This document shows, in pieces, positions 1-7,953 of a stretch of 64,000 nt of DNA (position 1 is the first letter of the stretch; every line of letters starts with the position of its first letter). Below the pieces are notes generated by a model. That model was not told the origin of the DNA. It ran no database searches and saw only the letters and a list, made by a program, of their open reading frames with translations. The DNA lies in NCBI GenBank assembly GCA_963676385.2, contig CAXXMM010000002.1, forward strand, positions 279,170 through 343,169, read 5' to 3'. Origin of the DNA: UBA1422 sp963676385. GTDB lineage: Bacteria > Bacillota > Clostridia > Peptostreptococcales > Anaerovoracaceae. Position numbers and translations under genes: made by a program.

Positions 1-462
1 GCTGCAACCTTGGCAACGTTTATCTTCTCAAAGATGATTCGGGGAAAAATTGAAATTGAAGACATTGCCAATGCTGCGTTAGCCGGAGGAGTTGCCATTG
101 GGTCAACTTGCGATCTGGCGACACCAGGCATGTCCTTGCTGATTGGACTTTGTGCGGGTACCTTGAGTACAGTTGGCTATGCGATTATCGCACCAAAAGT
201 AGAGAAGCTGATTAAAGGGACAGATACTTGCGGCGTTCATAATCTCCATGGAATGCCCGGAATTCTTGGTGGATTAAGTGCAATTATCATTACCCATAAT
301 CCTGGTGTGCAGTTAGCGGGAATTTTGGTGACAGTCGTCATCGCCTTTGCCTGTGGAAAAGTATCCGGCATTGTTGTTGGACTTTTGGGAAAGAAAGAAA
401 TACCATACAGTGACGAAGATGAGTTCTTTGTTGCCCATGAGACCCAGGAGATTCAGTCATAA
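1..462 (+). CDS. Ammonium transporter (Amt/Rh family), C-terminal part
   Basis: The gene is open at the left edge, so only about 153 C-terminal residues are visible. They form hydrophobic helices typical of an Amt/Rh channel, and the stretch DTCGVHNLHGMPGILGG carries the conserved pore-region histidine motif of the family (HNLHGMPG is the Rh-like version). The family conducts ammonium or ammonia through the cytoplasmic membrane. The product ends in a short acidic cytoplasmic tail. A strong terminator follows directly, so the gene closes its own transcription unit. No GlnK/PII gene is visible on this side. The family call is firm; Amt versus Rh-like subgroup is less certain. Confidence 0.88.
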   Translation, partial: AATLATFIFSKMIRGKIEIEDIANAALAGGVAIGSTCDLATPGMSLLIGLCAGTLSTVGYAIIAPKVEKLIKGTDTCGVHNLHGMPGILGGLSAIIITHNPGVQLAGILVTVVIAFACGKVSGIVVGLLGKKEIPYSDEDEFFVAHETQEIQS

Positions 463-491
463 TGATGTAATCTTAATATAATATTGATGCA

Positions 492-527
492 ATAGAACCA
501 CTGTCCTTCAGTGGTTCTATTTATTTC
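492..527 (+). terminator. Intrinsic terminator after the ammonium transporter
   Basis: A 12-bp perfect stem (ATAGAACCACTG pairing with CAGTGGTTCTAT) with a 5-nt loop is followed by a T-rich stretch. It lies 30 nt after the transporter stop codon. Confidence 0.85.
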
Positions 528-539
528 CATTGAGGAGAG

Positions 540-588
540 TTGACAAAGCGGAAGGATAACCATATAATATACCTAATCTGATTAGGTA
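540..588 (+). promoter_or_regulatory. Sigma-A promoter with overlapping palindromic operator for the PadR gene
   Basis: TTGACA at 540-545 and TATAAT at 563-568 are both perfect consensus and are separated by 17 bp. A perfect 9-bp inverted repeat with one central base, TACCTAATC-T-GATTAGGTA (570-588), starts 2 nt after the -10 box, over the expected transcription start. The next gene encodes a PadR repressor, so autoregulation through this site is the natural reading; that part is inferred. Confidence 0.8.
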
Positions 589-602
589 TGGAAGGAGATT
601 TG

Positions 603-944
603 ATGAGTTATTCCAGTGAAATATTACGGGGAAATACCGAAACGATCATTTTAGCCATTCTAATCAAAAAAGATTCCTACGGTTATGAGATTATGAAAAC
701 CATTATTGATCGGGGCAAAGGCCTATTTAGCATCAAAGATGCCACCATATATACTGCTTTTAAACGAATGGAGAAAGAAAACTACATCACCACCTACTGG
801 GGTGACGGGGAAGCCGGTGCCCGACGAAAATACTATGCAATTACCCAAACGGGAAAGGAAGTCTACGGACAAAAAGTGGCGGAATGGAAAGAAATCAATG
901 TTGTACTGAACATTTTGATTGAGGGAGAAGATGATGGAAAATAA
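603..944 (+). CDS. PadR family transcriptional regulator
   Basis: A 113-residue protein with the winged-helix layout of PadR: an N-terminal helix starting SSEILRGNTETIILAIL, the segment DSYGYEIMKTI, a recognition region around KDATIYTAFKRMEKENYI, and the wing GARRKYYAITQTGKE. These proteins are usually repressors that bind palindromes in their own promoter. The ATG at 603 is preferred over that at 588 because GGAG lies at 594-597, just ahead of it, and because 588 is inside the operator. The 3' end overlaps the next gene by 14 nt, so the two are translated as a pair. PadR next to a membrane protein with a HAAS-like N-terminus is a recurrent arrangement in Firmicutes. Confidence 0.9.
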   Translation: MSYSSEILRGNTETIILAILIKKDSYGYEIMKTIIDRGKGLFSIKDATIYTAFKRMEKENYITTYWGDGEAGARRKYYAITQTGKEVYGQKVAEWKEINVVLNILIEGEDDGK

Positions 945-1740
945 ATTAAGAAAATATATCAATAAAAAATTCCATTTGTATCCTAAGACCAAAGAGATTG
1001 TGGAAGTGCGAGAAGAGTTATATTCTATTATGCTGGATAAATACTATGACTGCCTTGAGATGGGAATGCCATCTGAAGACAGTTATCAAAGTGCCATCGA
1101 AATGATGGCTGATTATAAAGCCGCTATTCGGGAAGTTGAAACAGGGAGTTCTTTGGGGGCATTGAAAAAAAACTTGATTAATACAGCGGCCATCAGTTCT
1201 TTTTACTTTATTATGGTCACATTGATTTACCTTTTTGTCAGTATGTTTATGGCCAATACCTTTGAAAGGACTTGGCTTATTGCTGTAGGGGGAGCCTTTG
1301 TATATTTAGTTTATCTTTCGGTGAACGCGTACAAATACGCTAAACTATTTCAGCTTAAGGTGCTATCTCGTTGTGGGATTGGCTTAATTTACATTAGTAT
1401 TATTCCTGTACTTTATGTCTTTCCATCGATGTACTTGGACATCATTGGAATGGAAAATGTGTGGAGTCACACTTGGCTGGTTATCCTTGTCATTATTTTG
1501 TGTTACATCATGACGGATTATTTTGTATATCGAAAACAGATTCACATCTTAGAAAAAGGTCTGCACTTAACGGTAGCAGGTCTTGTGTTGACGACAATCA
1601 TATACCTGTCTATCTCCATGTGGTCTGATTTATGGAATGCAGCTTGGATTGTGTATGTGGTTTATCTGGCAATTGTATCACTGGTTTTTTATATTGGTGA
1701 AAAAACGGGCAAGATTTTCAATGAAAACACAGGAGGTTGA
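931..1740 (+). CDS. Membrane protein paired with PadR (HAAS-like N-terminal domain)
   Basis: About 269 residues. The soluble N-terminus (1-75), with charged helices such as RKYINKKFHLYPKTKEIVEV and a 'MGMPSEDSYQSAIEMM' segment, resembles the HAAS/permease-prefix domain that accompanies PadR regulators. It is followed by about six to seven hydrophobic helices from residue 90 to the C-terminus. The start is ATG 931 (or 934), preceded by GAGGGAG and overlapping the end of the PadR gene. The likely role is as partner or target of PadR in envelope-stress or transport sensing, inferred only from this pairing. There are no catalytic motifs. Confidence 0.65.
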   Translation: MMENKLRKYINKKFHLYPKTKEIVEVREELYSIMLDKYYDCLEMGMPSEDSYQSAIEMMADYKAAIREVETGSSLGALKKNLINTAAISSFYFIMVTLIYLFVSMFMANTFERTWLIAVGGAFVYLVYLSVNAYKYAKLFQLKVLSRCGIGLIYISIIPVLYVFPSMYLDIIGMENVWSHTWLVILVIILCYIMTDYFVYRKQIHILEKGLHLTVAGLVLTTIIYLSISMWSDLWNAAWIVYVVYLAIVSLVFYIGEKTGKIFNENTGG

Positions 1741-1743
1741 AAC

Positions 1744-2418
1744 GTGAGCGTTATGGACATTTGTATCTTTGGAGATTCCATTGGCAAAGGAGTCATATTA
1801 CAACAGGAGACAAGCCGTTACGAAAGTGTCAAAATGAATTTGCATAAATTGTTTGGCAGAGATGACATTAATATCAAAAATTATTCACTATTCGGGTGTA
1901 CTGTCACAAAAGGGCTGTCAATGATTAAACGCCATGCATGTGAGTTGACCGGCTACAAAAATATTTTTTTGGAACTGGGGGGTAATGACTGTGATTTTTT
2001 ATGGAAGGAAATTGCAGATAATCCGGATCGAGACCACATAGCCAAAACGCCTTTGGCCAAGTTTGCCGAAGTATATAAAGAAGTTGTAGAAGAAATATTG
2101 AGAAATGGTGGGAAACCAATTTTGCTCACCCTTCCACCATTGGATCCGGGCAGGTATTTTAACTGGGTGTCCAAAGGAATCAACAGAGAGAACATTCTTA
2201 AATGGTTAGGGGACGTGGATATGATTTACCGGTGGCAGGAAATGTATAATGTTGAGGTTATGCTACTGGCCACAAAACTATCTGTTCCCATCATTGATAT
2301 TCGAACTGCATTTTTGAAATGCCACAACTACAGGGATTACATTTGTTCCGATGGTATTCATCCCAACAGCGCCGGGTATGAACTCATCTACAAGACCATT
2401 GGGGAGCAATACGTATAG
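1744..2418 (+). CDS. SGNH/GDSL-family hydrolase
   Basis: A 224-residue protein with the SGNH hydrolase blocks: FGDSIGKG (nucleophile Ser, block I), LGGNDCDF (block III Asn) and SDGIHPNSAGYELI (block V with the Asp-x-x-His pair). There is no signal peptide, so it should be a cytoplasmic esterase or lipase-like hydrolase; the substrate cannot be read from the sequence. The start is GTG 1744, with AGGAGG ending 7 nt upstream; an internal ATG at 1753 is less well placed. It follows the membrane protein by 3 nt and probably belongs to the same PadR-controlled transcript. Confidence 0.85.
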   Translation: MSVMDICIFGDSIGKGVILQQETSRYESVKMNLHKLFGRDDINIKNYSLFGCTVTKGLSMIKRHACELTGYKNIFLELGGNDCDFLWKEIADNPDRDHIAKTPLAKFAEVYKEVVEEILRNGGKPILLTLPPLDPGRYFNWVSKGINRENILKWLGDVDMIYRWQEMYNVEVMLLATKLSVPIIDIRTAFLKCHNYRDYICSDGIHPNSAGYELIYKTIGEQYV

Positions 2419-2445
2419 AAATTTATTGCTTCCGAGAAAATGGTA

Positions 2446-2474
2446 TTGAAAAAAAGATTTTGACCATGTAGAAT
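2446..2474 (+). promoter_or_regulatory. Sigma-A promoter of ndk
   Basis: TTGAAA (2446-2451) and TAGAAT (2469-2474) are separated by 17 bp, about 40 nt ahead of the ndk start codon. Confidence 0.65.
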
Positions 2475-2516
2475 GACAGAAACATATGCTATATGGGAAA
2501 AAGGTGGTTAGAAAAA

Positions 2517-2918
2517 ATGGAAAAAACTTATGTTATGTTAAAACCGGATGCCATCAAACGGGGATTGGCGGGTACGATTATCACAAGGATTGAGTCAAAA
2601 GGATATCGGATTGTGGATATTAAAGTTATGCTGCTAAGCCGGGAGATTCTCAGCCTTCATTATAAACATATTGCGGATAAACCATTTTACCCGGAACTTG
2701 AGACTTTTATGATGTCCGGACCGGTATGGGGGATGATTGTTGAGGGAAATCATGTGGTTGAAGGGATGCGGAATATGATGGGAGCGACGAAAGTAGAAGA
2801 TGCGCTGGCGGGGACTATTCGAGGGGATTTTGCCCAAACCACAACAGAAAACATCATTCATGGTTCTGATTCCTTGGAAAGTGCTGGAGTAGAAATTCGG
2901 CGTTTCTTTGGGAAATAG
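2517..2918 (+). CDS. ndk: Nucleoside diphosphate kinase
   Basis: A 133-residue protein with the complete NDK signature. The N-terminus EKTYVMLKPDAIKRGLAG carries the conserved Lys, and the active-site histidine lies in NIIHGSDSLESA, where it is phosphorylated during gamma-phosphate transfer from ATP to other NDPs. Length is normal for a bacterial NDK. ATG 2517 is chosen because translation then begins exactly at the family N-terminus, with AAAGGTGG upstream. Its own promoter lies upstream and a terminator follows. It neighbours pyrG, so two nucleotide-pool enzymes are adjacent but separately transcribed. Confidence 0.96.
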   Translation: MEKTYVMLKPDAIKRGLAGTIITRIESKGYRIVDIKVMLLSREILSLHYKHIADKPFYPELETFMMSGPVWGMIVEGNHVVEGMRNMMGATKVEDALAGTIRGDFAQTTTENIIHGSDSLESAGVEIRRFFGK

Positions 2919-2996
2919 AGTATTGACATTTGTCGATACCTGAAGAGATCCATGGCAATCATGGATGGATACCAATATTGATTGAATGAAACAAAA

Positions 2997-3036
2997 AAGC
3001 ATGAGAATTTTTAAAAAGTTCCCATGCTTTTAATTT
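2997..3036 (+). terminator. Intrinsic terminator after ndk
   Basis: AAGCATG pairs with CATGCTT; inside this, after one mismatch, GAATTTTT pairs with AAAAAGTTC. A T-rich run follows. It sits 80 nt after ndk and just before the pyrG promoter. Confidence 0.75.
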
Positions 3037-3053
3037 CTTCTGGGAGAAGATAG

Positions 3054-3062
3054 TGGTATAAT
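3054..3062 (+). promoter_or_regulatory. Extended -10 promoter of pyrG
   Basis: TGGTATAAT is an extended -10 (TG-n-TATAAT) 67 nt before the pyrG start. The -35 region is poor. I do not see the CTP-responsive attenuator known from bacilli between this promoter and the gene. Confidence 0.6.
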
Positions 3063-3128
3063 CAAACTTGTGTAGTTTTGAAATCAATTATCAAATTAAT
3101 ATATATTTTGTATCGCGAGGTGAATTGG

Positions 3129-4739
3129 ATGAAAACAACAAAGTACATTTTTATCACAGGTGGTGTTGTGTCTTCTTTGGGAAAGGGAATCACAGCAGCC
3201 TCCTTGGGGCGGCTCCTTAAAAACAGGGGATTGAATGTCTCCATTCAGAAGTTTGATCCTTATTTAAATGTGGATCCCGGGACCATGAGCCCTTACCAAC
3301 ATGGGGAAGTGTTTGTAACAGATGATGGCACTGAAACAGATTTGGATCTGGGACATTACGAAAGATTCATTGATGAAAACCTTTCAAAAAACAGCAATGT
3401 AACCACCGGCGCGATATATGGTACCGTTATTAGCAAAGAACGAAAAGGGGACTATCTGGGAGGCACTGTACAAGTAATTCCACATATTACAGATGAAATC
3501 AAAAATAGAATTTTCCGTGTTGCAAAGGAACACGATGTAGATGTGGTTATTACAGAGATTGGTGGCACTGTTGGAGATATTGAGTCGCTGCCATTCCTTG
3601 AGGCCATTCGACAAATCAAATATGATGTGGGTGGCAAAAATGTCTTGTTCATTCATGTGACCTTGGTTCCATATCTGGGAAAAGTCGGAGAATTGAAGAC
3701 CAAACCAACCCAGCATTCCGTCAAGGAACTTCGCAGCATTGGTATTCAACCGGATCTTATCGTTTGCAGATCCGAACAGATTTTGCCGGAAGATCTAAGG
3801 AATAAAATTGGTCTATTTTGCAACGTTGAGGGCCGGGCGGTCATTCAAAATCTTGATGCAGAAACCCTATATGAAGTGCCATTAATGTTACACAAAGAAG
3901 GCTTGGATGACTTGGTTTGTGAAAAATTAGGTTTAAGTGAGGCACCCGGCGACAATTCGGAATGGGAAGACATTGTTTACCGAATGAAAAACCTAAAGAA
4001 ACATGTAAAAATTGGTTTAGTGGGGAAATATGTGGAACTCCATGATGCATACTTGTCATTGGTAGAAGCTTTGGGGCATGGGGGATTGGCCAACGATACA
4101 GAAGTGGAAATTAAATGGATTGACGCCATCACCTTGGATGACAAAAATATAGAGGAAGAACTTGCTGATGTGGGCGGAATCTTGATACCAGGAGGATTTG
4201 GAGAAAGGGGAATCGACGGGAAAATTGCAGCTGCAAACTATGCCCGAACCAACAATATTCCTTTCTTGGGGATTTGCTTGGGAATGCAAGTCGCCGTCAT
4301 TGAGTTTGCCAGAAATGTATTGGGATTAAAGGATGCGCACAGTTCGGAAATTAACCCCAAAACAACAAATCCTATCATTGACTTGATGGAAGAACAGAAG
4401 GAAGTAAGTGACATGGGGGGGACTATGAGACTGGGCCTATATCCGGCACAGTTAAAACCGGACACTCTTGCCATGGAGGCATACGGAAAAGAATTAATTT
4501 TTGAACGACATCGACACCGCTATGAATTTAACAACAAGTATATTAATGATTTTGAATCAAAAGGGATGGTTTTTTCAGGAATTAACCCTAATAAACAGTT
4601 GGTAGAAGTGGTGGAACTTCCTGAGAATCATTGGTTTGTAGCAGTTCAATTTCATCCGGAACTGAAAAGCAGACCCAATCGACCCCATCCGCTGTTTGTA
4701 GGTTTTATTAAGGCGGCAAATGAGGGGATTCAAAAATAA
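3129..4739 (+). CDS. pyrG: CTP synthase
   Basis: A 536-residue protein converting UTP to CTP with ATP and glutamine-derived ammonia. The synthetase domain opens with FITGGVVSSLGKGITAASLG (nucleotide-binding loop) and contains EIGGTVGDIES. The C-terminal class I amidotransferase domain has GGFGERGIDG, the nucleophile Cys in FLGICLGMQ, and the His-Glu pair in VQFHPE. Length and motifs are normal for PyrG. ATG 3129 is preferred over an upstream in-frame ATG at 3078 because the family N-terminus is MKTTKYIF and GAGGTG precedes it. A thioesterase gene follows after 30 nt and may be co-transcribed. Confidence 0.97.
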   Translation: MKTTKYIFITGGVVSSLGKGITAASLGRLLKNRGLNVSIQKFDPYLNVDPGTMSPYQHGEVFVTDDGTETDLDLGHYERFIDENLSKNSNVTTGAIYGTVISKERKGDYLGGTVQVIPHITDEIKNRIFRVAKEHDVDVVITEIGGTVGDIESLPFLEAIRQIKYDVGGKNVLFIHVTLVPYLGKVGELKTKPTQHSVKELRSIGIQPDLIVCRSEQILPEDLRNKIGLFCNVEGRAVIQNLDAETLYEVPLMLHKEGLDDLVCEKLGLSEAPGDNSEWEDIVYRMKNLKKHVKIGLVGKYVELHDAYLSLVEALGHGGLANDTEVEIKWIDAITLDDKNIEEELADVGGILIPGGFGERGIDGKIAAANYARTNNIPFLGICLGMQVAVIEFARNVLGLKDAHSSEINPKTTNPIIDLMEEQKEVSDMGGTMRLGLYPAQLKPDTLAMEAYGKELIFERHRHRYEFNNKYINDFESKGMVFSGINPNKQLVEVVELPENHWFVAVQFHPELKSRPNRPHPLFVGFIKAANEGIQK

Positions 4740-4769
4740 ACTTTGGTGACCACAAATGAGGAACGTATA

Positions 4770-5512
4770 ATGAATCCAATGATTTGGCAAAAAGAATCTA
4801 CAGTTAGTTCAGCCTTTACCGATAGTTCCGCCAGATTGGGTGTGGCACAAACAAGTTTTTTGCTCCAAGATGGTTTTACTGAGTGCCTTGGTGCCATGGG
4901 CTTTGATGGTGTTACGATTCGGGAGCAATATAATGCATGTTGGGTGGTAAGAAAATCAAAGATTCACTTTGTCCGTAGACCTGACTGGAATGAAAGAATC
5001 ACAATAATAAGTTTCCCCAAAGGAAATTCCGGAGTACGCACCCACATATGCACAGAAATTTTGGGGCGTAATGGTGAATCCTTAATTCAGGGGACTCAGG
5101 AATTATGCGTGATTCATCTCGACACCCATAAGCTAATGCGGCTTTCCAAATTGAATTTTCCCGAAACAGGATTTCCTAATGAAGAAAGAGAGATTCAGTG
5201 GGAGGAGGAAATGGTACCCCCTGATAATGGTAAAATTGCCGGCGCATATAAACAGAAAATATATTCTCAGCATATTGATATGTCAATGCATGTGAATAAT
5301 GTTGCCTACATTAAGCTAGCTCTTAACCTATATCCTACTGCGTTTTTTTGACCCATCATATTTCAGATTTGGAGGCAAACTTTCTTGGTGAATGCGTTGA
5401 GGGAGCGGTCTTAAAGAGTAGTCGAGTGGATTATAATAATGGATCGGTTTGTACCATTGAGGAGGGAAATAGAAAGGTTTTTGAAATGAAACTATTATTC
5501 GTTCCCCAATAA
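4770..5512 (+). pseudogene. Acyl-ACP thioesterase-like gene with a frameshift at a T7 run
   Basis: The first frame (4770-5351) encodes a hot-dog-fold thioesterase N-terminal part, with the usual 'WVVRKSKIHFVRRPDW' and 'MSMHVNNVAYIKLAL' elements, then stops at TGA right after seven T residues (5343-5349). In the -1 frame the reading continues from 5351 as THHISDLEANFLGE... and ends with KLLFVPQ at 5512, which completes the second thioesterase domain. Joined, the product would be about 247 residues, normal for bacterial FatA-like acyl-ACP thioesterases. One missing T would explain it. Alternatives are a sequencing error, a real decayed gene, or ribosomal slippage on T7. ATG 4770 has GAGG upstream. 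It follows pyrG closely. Confidence 0.75.
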
Positions 5513-5559
5513 AATGAACTGCAGCGCAGCCAACTTCCGTTGCGCTCACCGATTCATGT

Positions 5560-5587
5560 ATGAAAAAGTGGTGGATGATGATATAAT
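5560..5587 (+). promoter_or_regulatory. Promoter ahead of the rubredoxin gene leader
   Basis: TATAAT at 5582-5587 with ATGAAA at 5560-5565 (16-bp spacing). Transcription from here would produce a leader of about 140 nt before the rubredoxin start at 5733. Confidence 0.5.
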
Positions 5588-5619
5588 GATACACAAGATT
5601 AGGCAAATGGTGGTTTGCA

Positions 5620-5692
5620 GCGGTGTATGTATTATGAAAGCACCCTTGAACCGCAGCGAGCCAAAACCGTCCTAATTTGGGCGGTTTTTTTG
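5620..5692 (+). promoter_or_regulatory. Structured 5' leader with a terminator-like hairpin (possible attenuator)
   Basis: GCGGT (5620-5624) can pair with ACCGC (5650-5654). The same ACCGC can alternatively pair with GCGGT at 5681-5685, which forms the 3' arm of an intrinsic terminator (AAAACCGTCC with GGGCGGTTTT, then a T run, 5663-5692). Both hairpins lie after the predicted promoter and before the rubredoxin gene. It does not match any riboswitch consensus I know. It may simply be the terminator of the upstream gene. Confidence 0.4.
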
Positions 5693-5732
5693 TACTTATG
5701 CAACAATATGCTTATGGAAGGGAGATCAGATT

Positions 5733-6062
5733 ATGTTATGGAAATGTTCAGTTTGTGGCTACGTTCACGAAGGGGAAGAAGCTCCGGAAGTTTGTCCGAA
5801 GTGTGGAGCCCCAAAGGAAAAGTTTGCATCATTGTCAGCAGAAGATGCTCAGAAAATATTTGACGCAGATCGAACCAACGATATCCACATGGAAATTATC
5901 AAGTTAGCGATGCAAATGAAAGACCTGGCGAAAGAAGGGATTGACCTGAATCTTGATCCACCTTGTGTTTCAGTATTCAAACAAGCCCACAAGGAAGCCT
6001 GGATTATCAAGCAAAGAAGCAAAGCTGAAATTGCAGGGCATGTTGGGAGAGGAAAGTGGTAG
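5733..6062 (+). CDS. Rubredoxin-domain protein
   Basis: A 109-residue protein. Residues 2-30 form a rubredoxin-like FeCys4 site with two cysteine pairs: CSVCGYVHEGEEAP and CPKCGAPKEKF. The following 75 residues are helical (DAQKIFDADRTNDIHMEIIKLAMQ) and end in GRGKW; I do not recognise them as a separate named domain. It likely carries electrons to peroxide- or superoxide-scavenging proteins in the cytoplasm. AAGGGAG precedes the ATG. The next gene, a ferritin-like protein, begins 1 nt after the stop, so the pair behaves like a split rubrerythrin system. Confidence 0.85.
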   Translation: MLWKCSVCGYVHEGEEAPEVCPKCGAPKEKFASLSAEDAQKIFDADRTNDIHMEIIKLAMQMKDLAKEGIDLNLDPPCVSVFKQAHKEAWIIKQRSKAEIAGHVGRGKW

Positions 6063-6063
6063 T

Positions 6064-6549
6064 ATGAATCCTTTGGATTTCGCAATCAAAATGGAACTGG
6101 ATGGAGAAGAATTTTATCAGAGACAGGCGGACATCAACAAGGGAAATCCCCTTTATGAGGTGTGCCAAATGCTGGCAAAGGATGAAGCAAGACATGCCAA
6201 GATATTGAAGAATATGTTGGGGCAAGAAGACTTTCGACTGGAGGAGTCCCCTTTGCCCCTTACCCTAAAAAACATATTCAATGATAGCGAAGACATAAAA
6301 AACGAGTTGAAAATGATTCCCAGCCAGTTGGATTTTTACCGATTTGCTTTGGACAAAGAGAAACAAAGCATTGAATTGTATGCCAATTTGCTGAAAGGGG
6401 AAACCCAGCCAAAAGTGAAAGAAGTGTACAAATTTCTTCTTAAGCAAGAGAAACAGCATTATGAAACAATGGAATTGTTGGTATCTATGTTGATGAATGC
6501 AGATGAGTGGGTGGAGTCTGCAGAGTTTGGTTTGCGCAAGGATTTCTAA
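6064..6549 (+). CDS. Rubrerythrin-like (ferritin-fold) diiron protein
   Basis: A 161-residue four-helix protein of the ferritin-like superfamily. Repeated E...ExxH-type motifs are visible: ELDGEEFYQRQA, KDEARHAKILKNM, KEKQSIELYANLL and KQEKQHYETMELL. These would bind a diiron centre, as in rubrerythrin erythrin domains, for H2O2 reduction in anaerobes. There is no rubredoxin domain in the same chain; the preceding gene supplies one. GGGAGAGG precedes ATG 6064. A longer reading from upstream in-frame codons would overlap the rubredoxin gene and is unlikely. Confidence 0.8.
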   Translation: MNPLDFAIKMELDGEEFYQRQADINKGNPLYEVCQMLAKDEARHAKILKNMLGQEDFRLEESPLPLTLKNIFNDSEDIKNELKMIPSQLDFYRFALDKEKQSIELYANLLKGETQPKVKEVYKFLLKQEKQHYETMELLVSMLMNADEWVESAEFGLRKDF

Positions 6550-6593
6550 ACGAATTGAAACGAGTGGTTGTCCTTGGATTTCAGGAGTGACAT

Positions 6594-7514
6594 ATGAAAA
6601 AAGGGATTATTTTTGCGTGCATTGGTCTTGTCATCATTATTTGCGGTGTGCCCATAACAAACAAAACTTTTTTCCACAATTACTATGTGGTAGAAAATCA
6701 AAAGGGGCAGGAGGCCAAAATAACGGCGTTGAGGTTCTCATTTTATGGAGGAGAACCTGAGAAACATACGGCGGTATTCTATCGGTTGGGAAATCAGGAA
6801 GAGATGCAAAACAAAATCAACCAATATGTGGAAGGGTTGACAAGTTGCTATGACGATGCTGCTTTTTGTGATACAGATCAAGATGTGACAATATATTCAT
6901 ATCAAGTATCCAATGGGTTTTTTATCCACAAAATTACTCTGGTATATGATACGATAGACTTAAAAGATCAAGAAAACGCCACCGGGGTGGATATCCAAAT
7001 ATTGAAGGTGGCCGGCAAAAAGATTTCATTACAGCCAGGAGACGTGTATACTGCCAATGTTTGGAAGGAGCAGGTGGTTTCCAGCCTGAATGGGAAATCT
7101 TATTGGGAGATTGCAGTGACAGGTCGAGGAATCGCCACTGGGTCAACAGTGGATAAGGTTATTTCAGCATATCAAATTAAAAGCAATTATGCCTTGTGGA
7201 ATGTGACATTATCCGGGAAAACCAATGCAGACACAACCACCGAAACAAGGAAGTATGTTACCGACCAATTTGATGATACCGGGGTCCAAAAGGCTACACT
7301 GGTGATAGCATACTACAAATCGGAAGGTCAGTGGATTCCATTAACTTATAAGGAAATCGAACAATATCAGGCCTTTCTCAGTGGAAAATCACAGACCAAA
7401 CCCTACGATGGCATTATTCTGTTTCAGTTTGAATTTCCATTTAGCGGATATTCCGGATTGGTGGAAGACAAAACCCTTGCCGGATACTCGGTGGACTACG
7501 GAAGAGATGATTAA
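6594..7514 (+). CDS. Hypothetical membrane-anchored protein
   Basis: A 306-residue protein with one N-terminal transmembrane helix (residues 3-20, KKGIIFACIGLVIIICGV) and a long polar remainder rich in Thr and Tyr that should lie outside the cell. I do not recognise a family and see no catalytic motif. AGGAG lies 7 nt before ATG 6594. It follows the ferritin-like gene by 44 nt in the same direction and is closed by two hairpins. Confidence 0.6.
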   Translation: MKKGIIFACIGLVIIICGVPITNKTFFHNYYVVENQKGQEAKITALRFSFYGGEPEKHTAVFYRLGNQEEMQNKINQYVEGLTSCYDDAAFCDTDQDVTIYSYQVSNGFFIHKITLVYDTIDLKDQENATGVDIQILKVAGKKISLQPGDVYTANVWKEQVVSSLNGKSYWEIAVTGRGIATGSTVDKVISAYQIKSNYALWNVTLSGKTNADTTTETRKYVTDQFDDTGVQKATLVIAYYKSEGQWIPLTYKEIEQYQAFLSGKSQTKPYDGIILFQFEFPFSGYSGLVEDKTLAGYSVDYGRDD

Positions 7515-7524
7515 TCCTGACAGG

Positions 7525-7589
7525 GCTATATTGATTCCCTATTTTCAATATAGCTAATATTGCGCCCTGATAAATACGGGCGCTTTTTA
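7525..7589 (+). terminator. Tandem hairpins ending the rubredoxin-region transcript
   Basis: A perfect 10-bp stem GCTATATTGA/TCAATATAGC (7525-7554) is followed by a GCGCCC/GGGCGC stem with a T run (7562-7589). The second is a standard intrinsic terminator; the first has no T tail. Confidence 0.75.
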
Positions 7590-7609
7590 TTTGAAAGGAA
7601 GGCATGGAT

Positions 7610-7801
7610 ATGCGTAACAAAAACAATAGTGGCATCACAGACAATATTGTAGATGCAAAAAACTTAAGAGACAAGCTTAATGCAAAAACGGAGGGACTGA
7701 TAAAAAAATCAGATCAGCTGATGAACAAGGCTGACAAAAGGGCGGATTCAATACTGGTGAAGTCAAAGGGAAAAGCCCGAAAAACCATTAACAAAGTTTA
7801 G
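7610..7801 (+). CDS. Small, very basic hypothetical protein
   Basis: A 63-residue protein rich in Lys, Asn and Asp with no hydrophobic segment, predicted helical (DKLNAKTEGLIKKSDQLMNKA). AAGGAAGG at 7595-7602 is well spaced for ATG 7610 and too close for ATG 7604. It is flanked on both sides by terminators, which supports an independent small transcript. Function unknown. Confidence 0.5.
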   Translation: MRNKNNSGITDNIVDAKNLRDKLNAKTEGLIKKSDQLMNKADKRADSILVKSKGKARKTINKV

Positions 7802-7826
7802 AAATTTCTACTCATACAACATAAAA

Positions 7827-7865
7827 CAGCACTGAAAAAAATTTTAGTGCTGTTGTTGTTTTTGA
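7827..7865 (+). terminator. Intrinsic terminator after the small basic protein gene
   Basis: CAGCACT pairs with AGTGCTG around an A/T-rich loop that can itself pair (AAAATTTT), followed by TTGTTGTTTTT. Confidence 0.75.
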
Positions 7866-7886
7866 TAAAGAGAAACAACATTTTCC

Positions 7887-7915
7887 TTGTAAAGCAAAGA
7901 GGAGAAAGGTAAAAT
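7887..7915 (+). promoter_or_regulatory. Probable promoter of the glycyl radical enzyme operon
   Basis: TTGTAA (7887-7892) and TAAAAT (7910-7915) are separated by 17 bp and lie 39 nt ahead of the first gene of the operon. Confidence 0.5.
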
Positions 7916-7953
7916 TAAAGAAGACAAATAGAGTTGAAGAATGGAGAGGAATC

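Noticed and set aside
3078..3128. Longer N-terminus for CTP synthase from ATG 3078
   Set aside because: The family begins at MKTTKYIF; the extra 17 residues are not conserved and the ribosome site fits ATG 3129.
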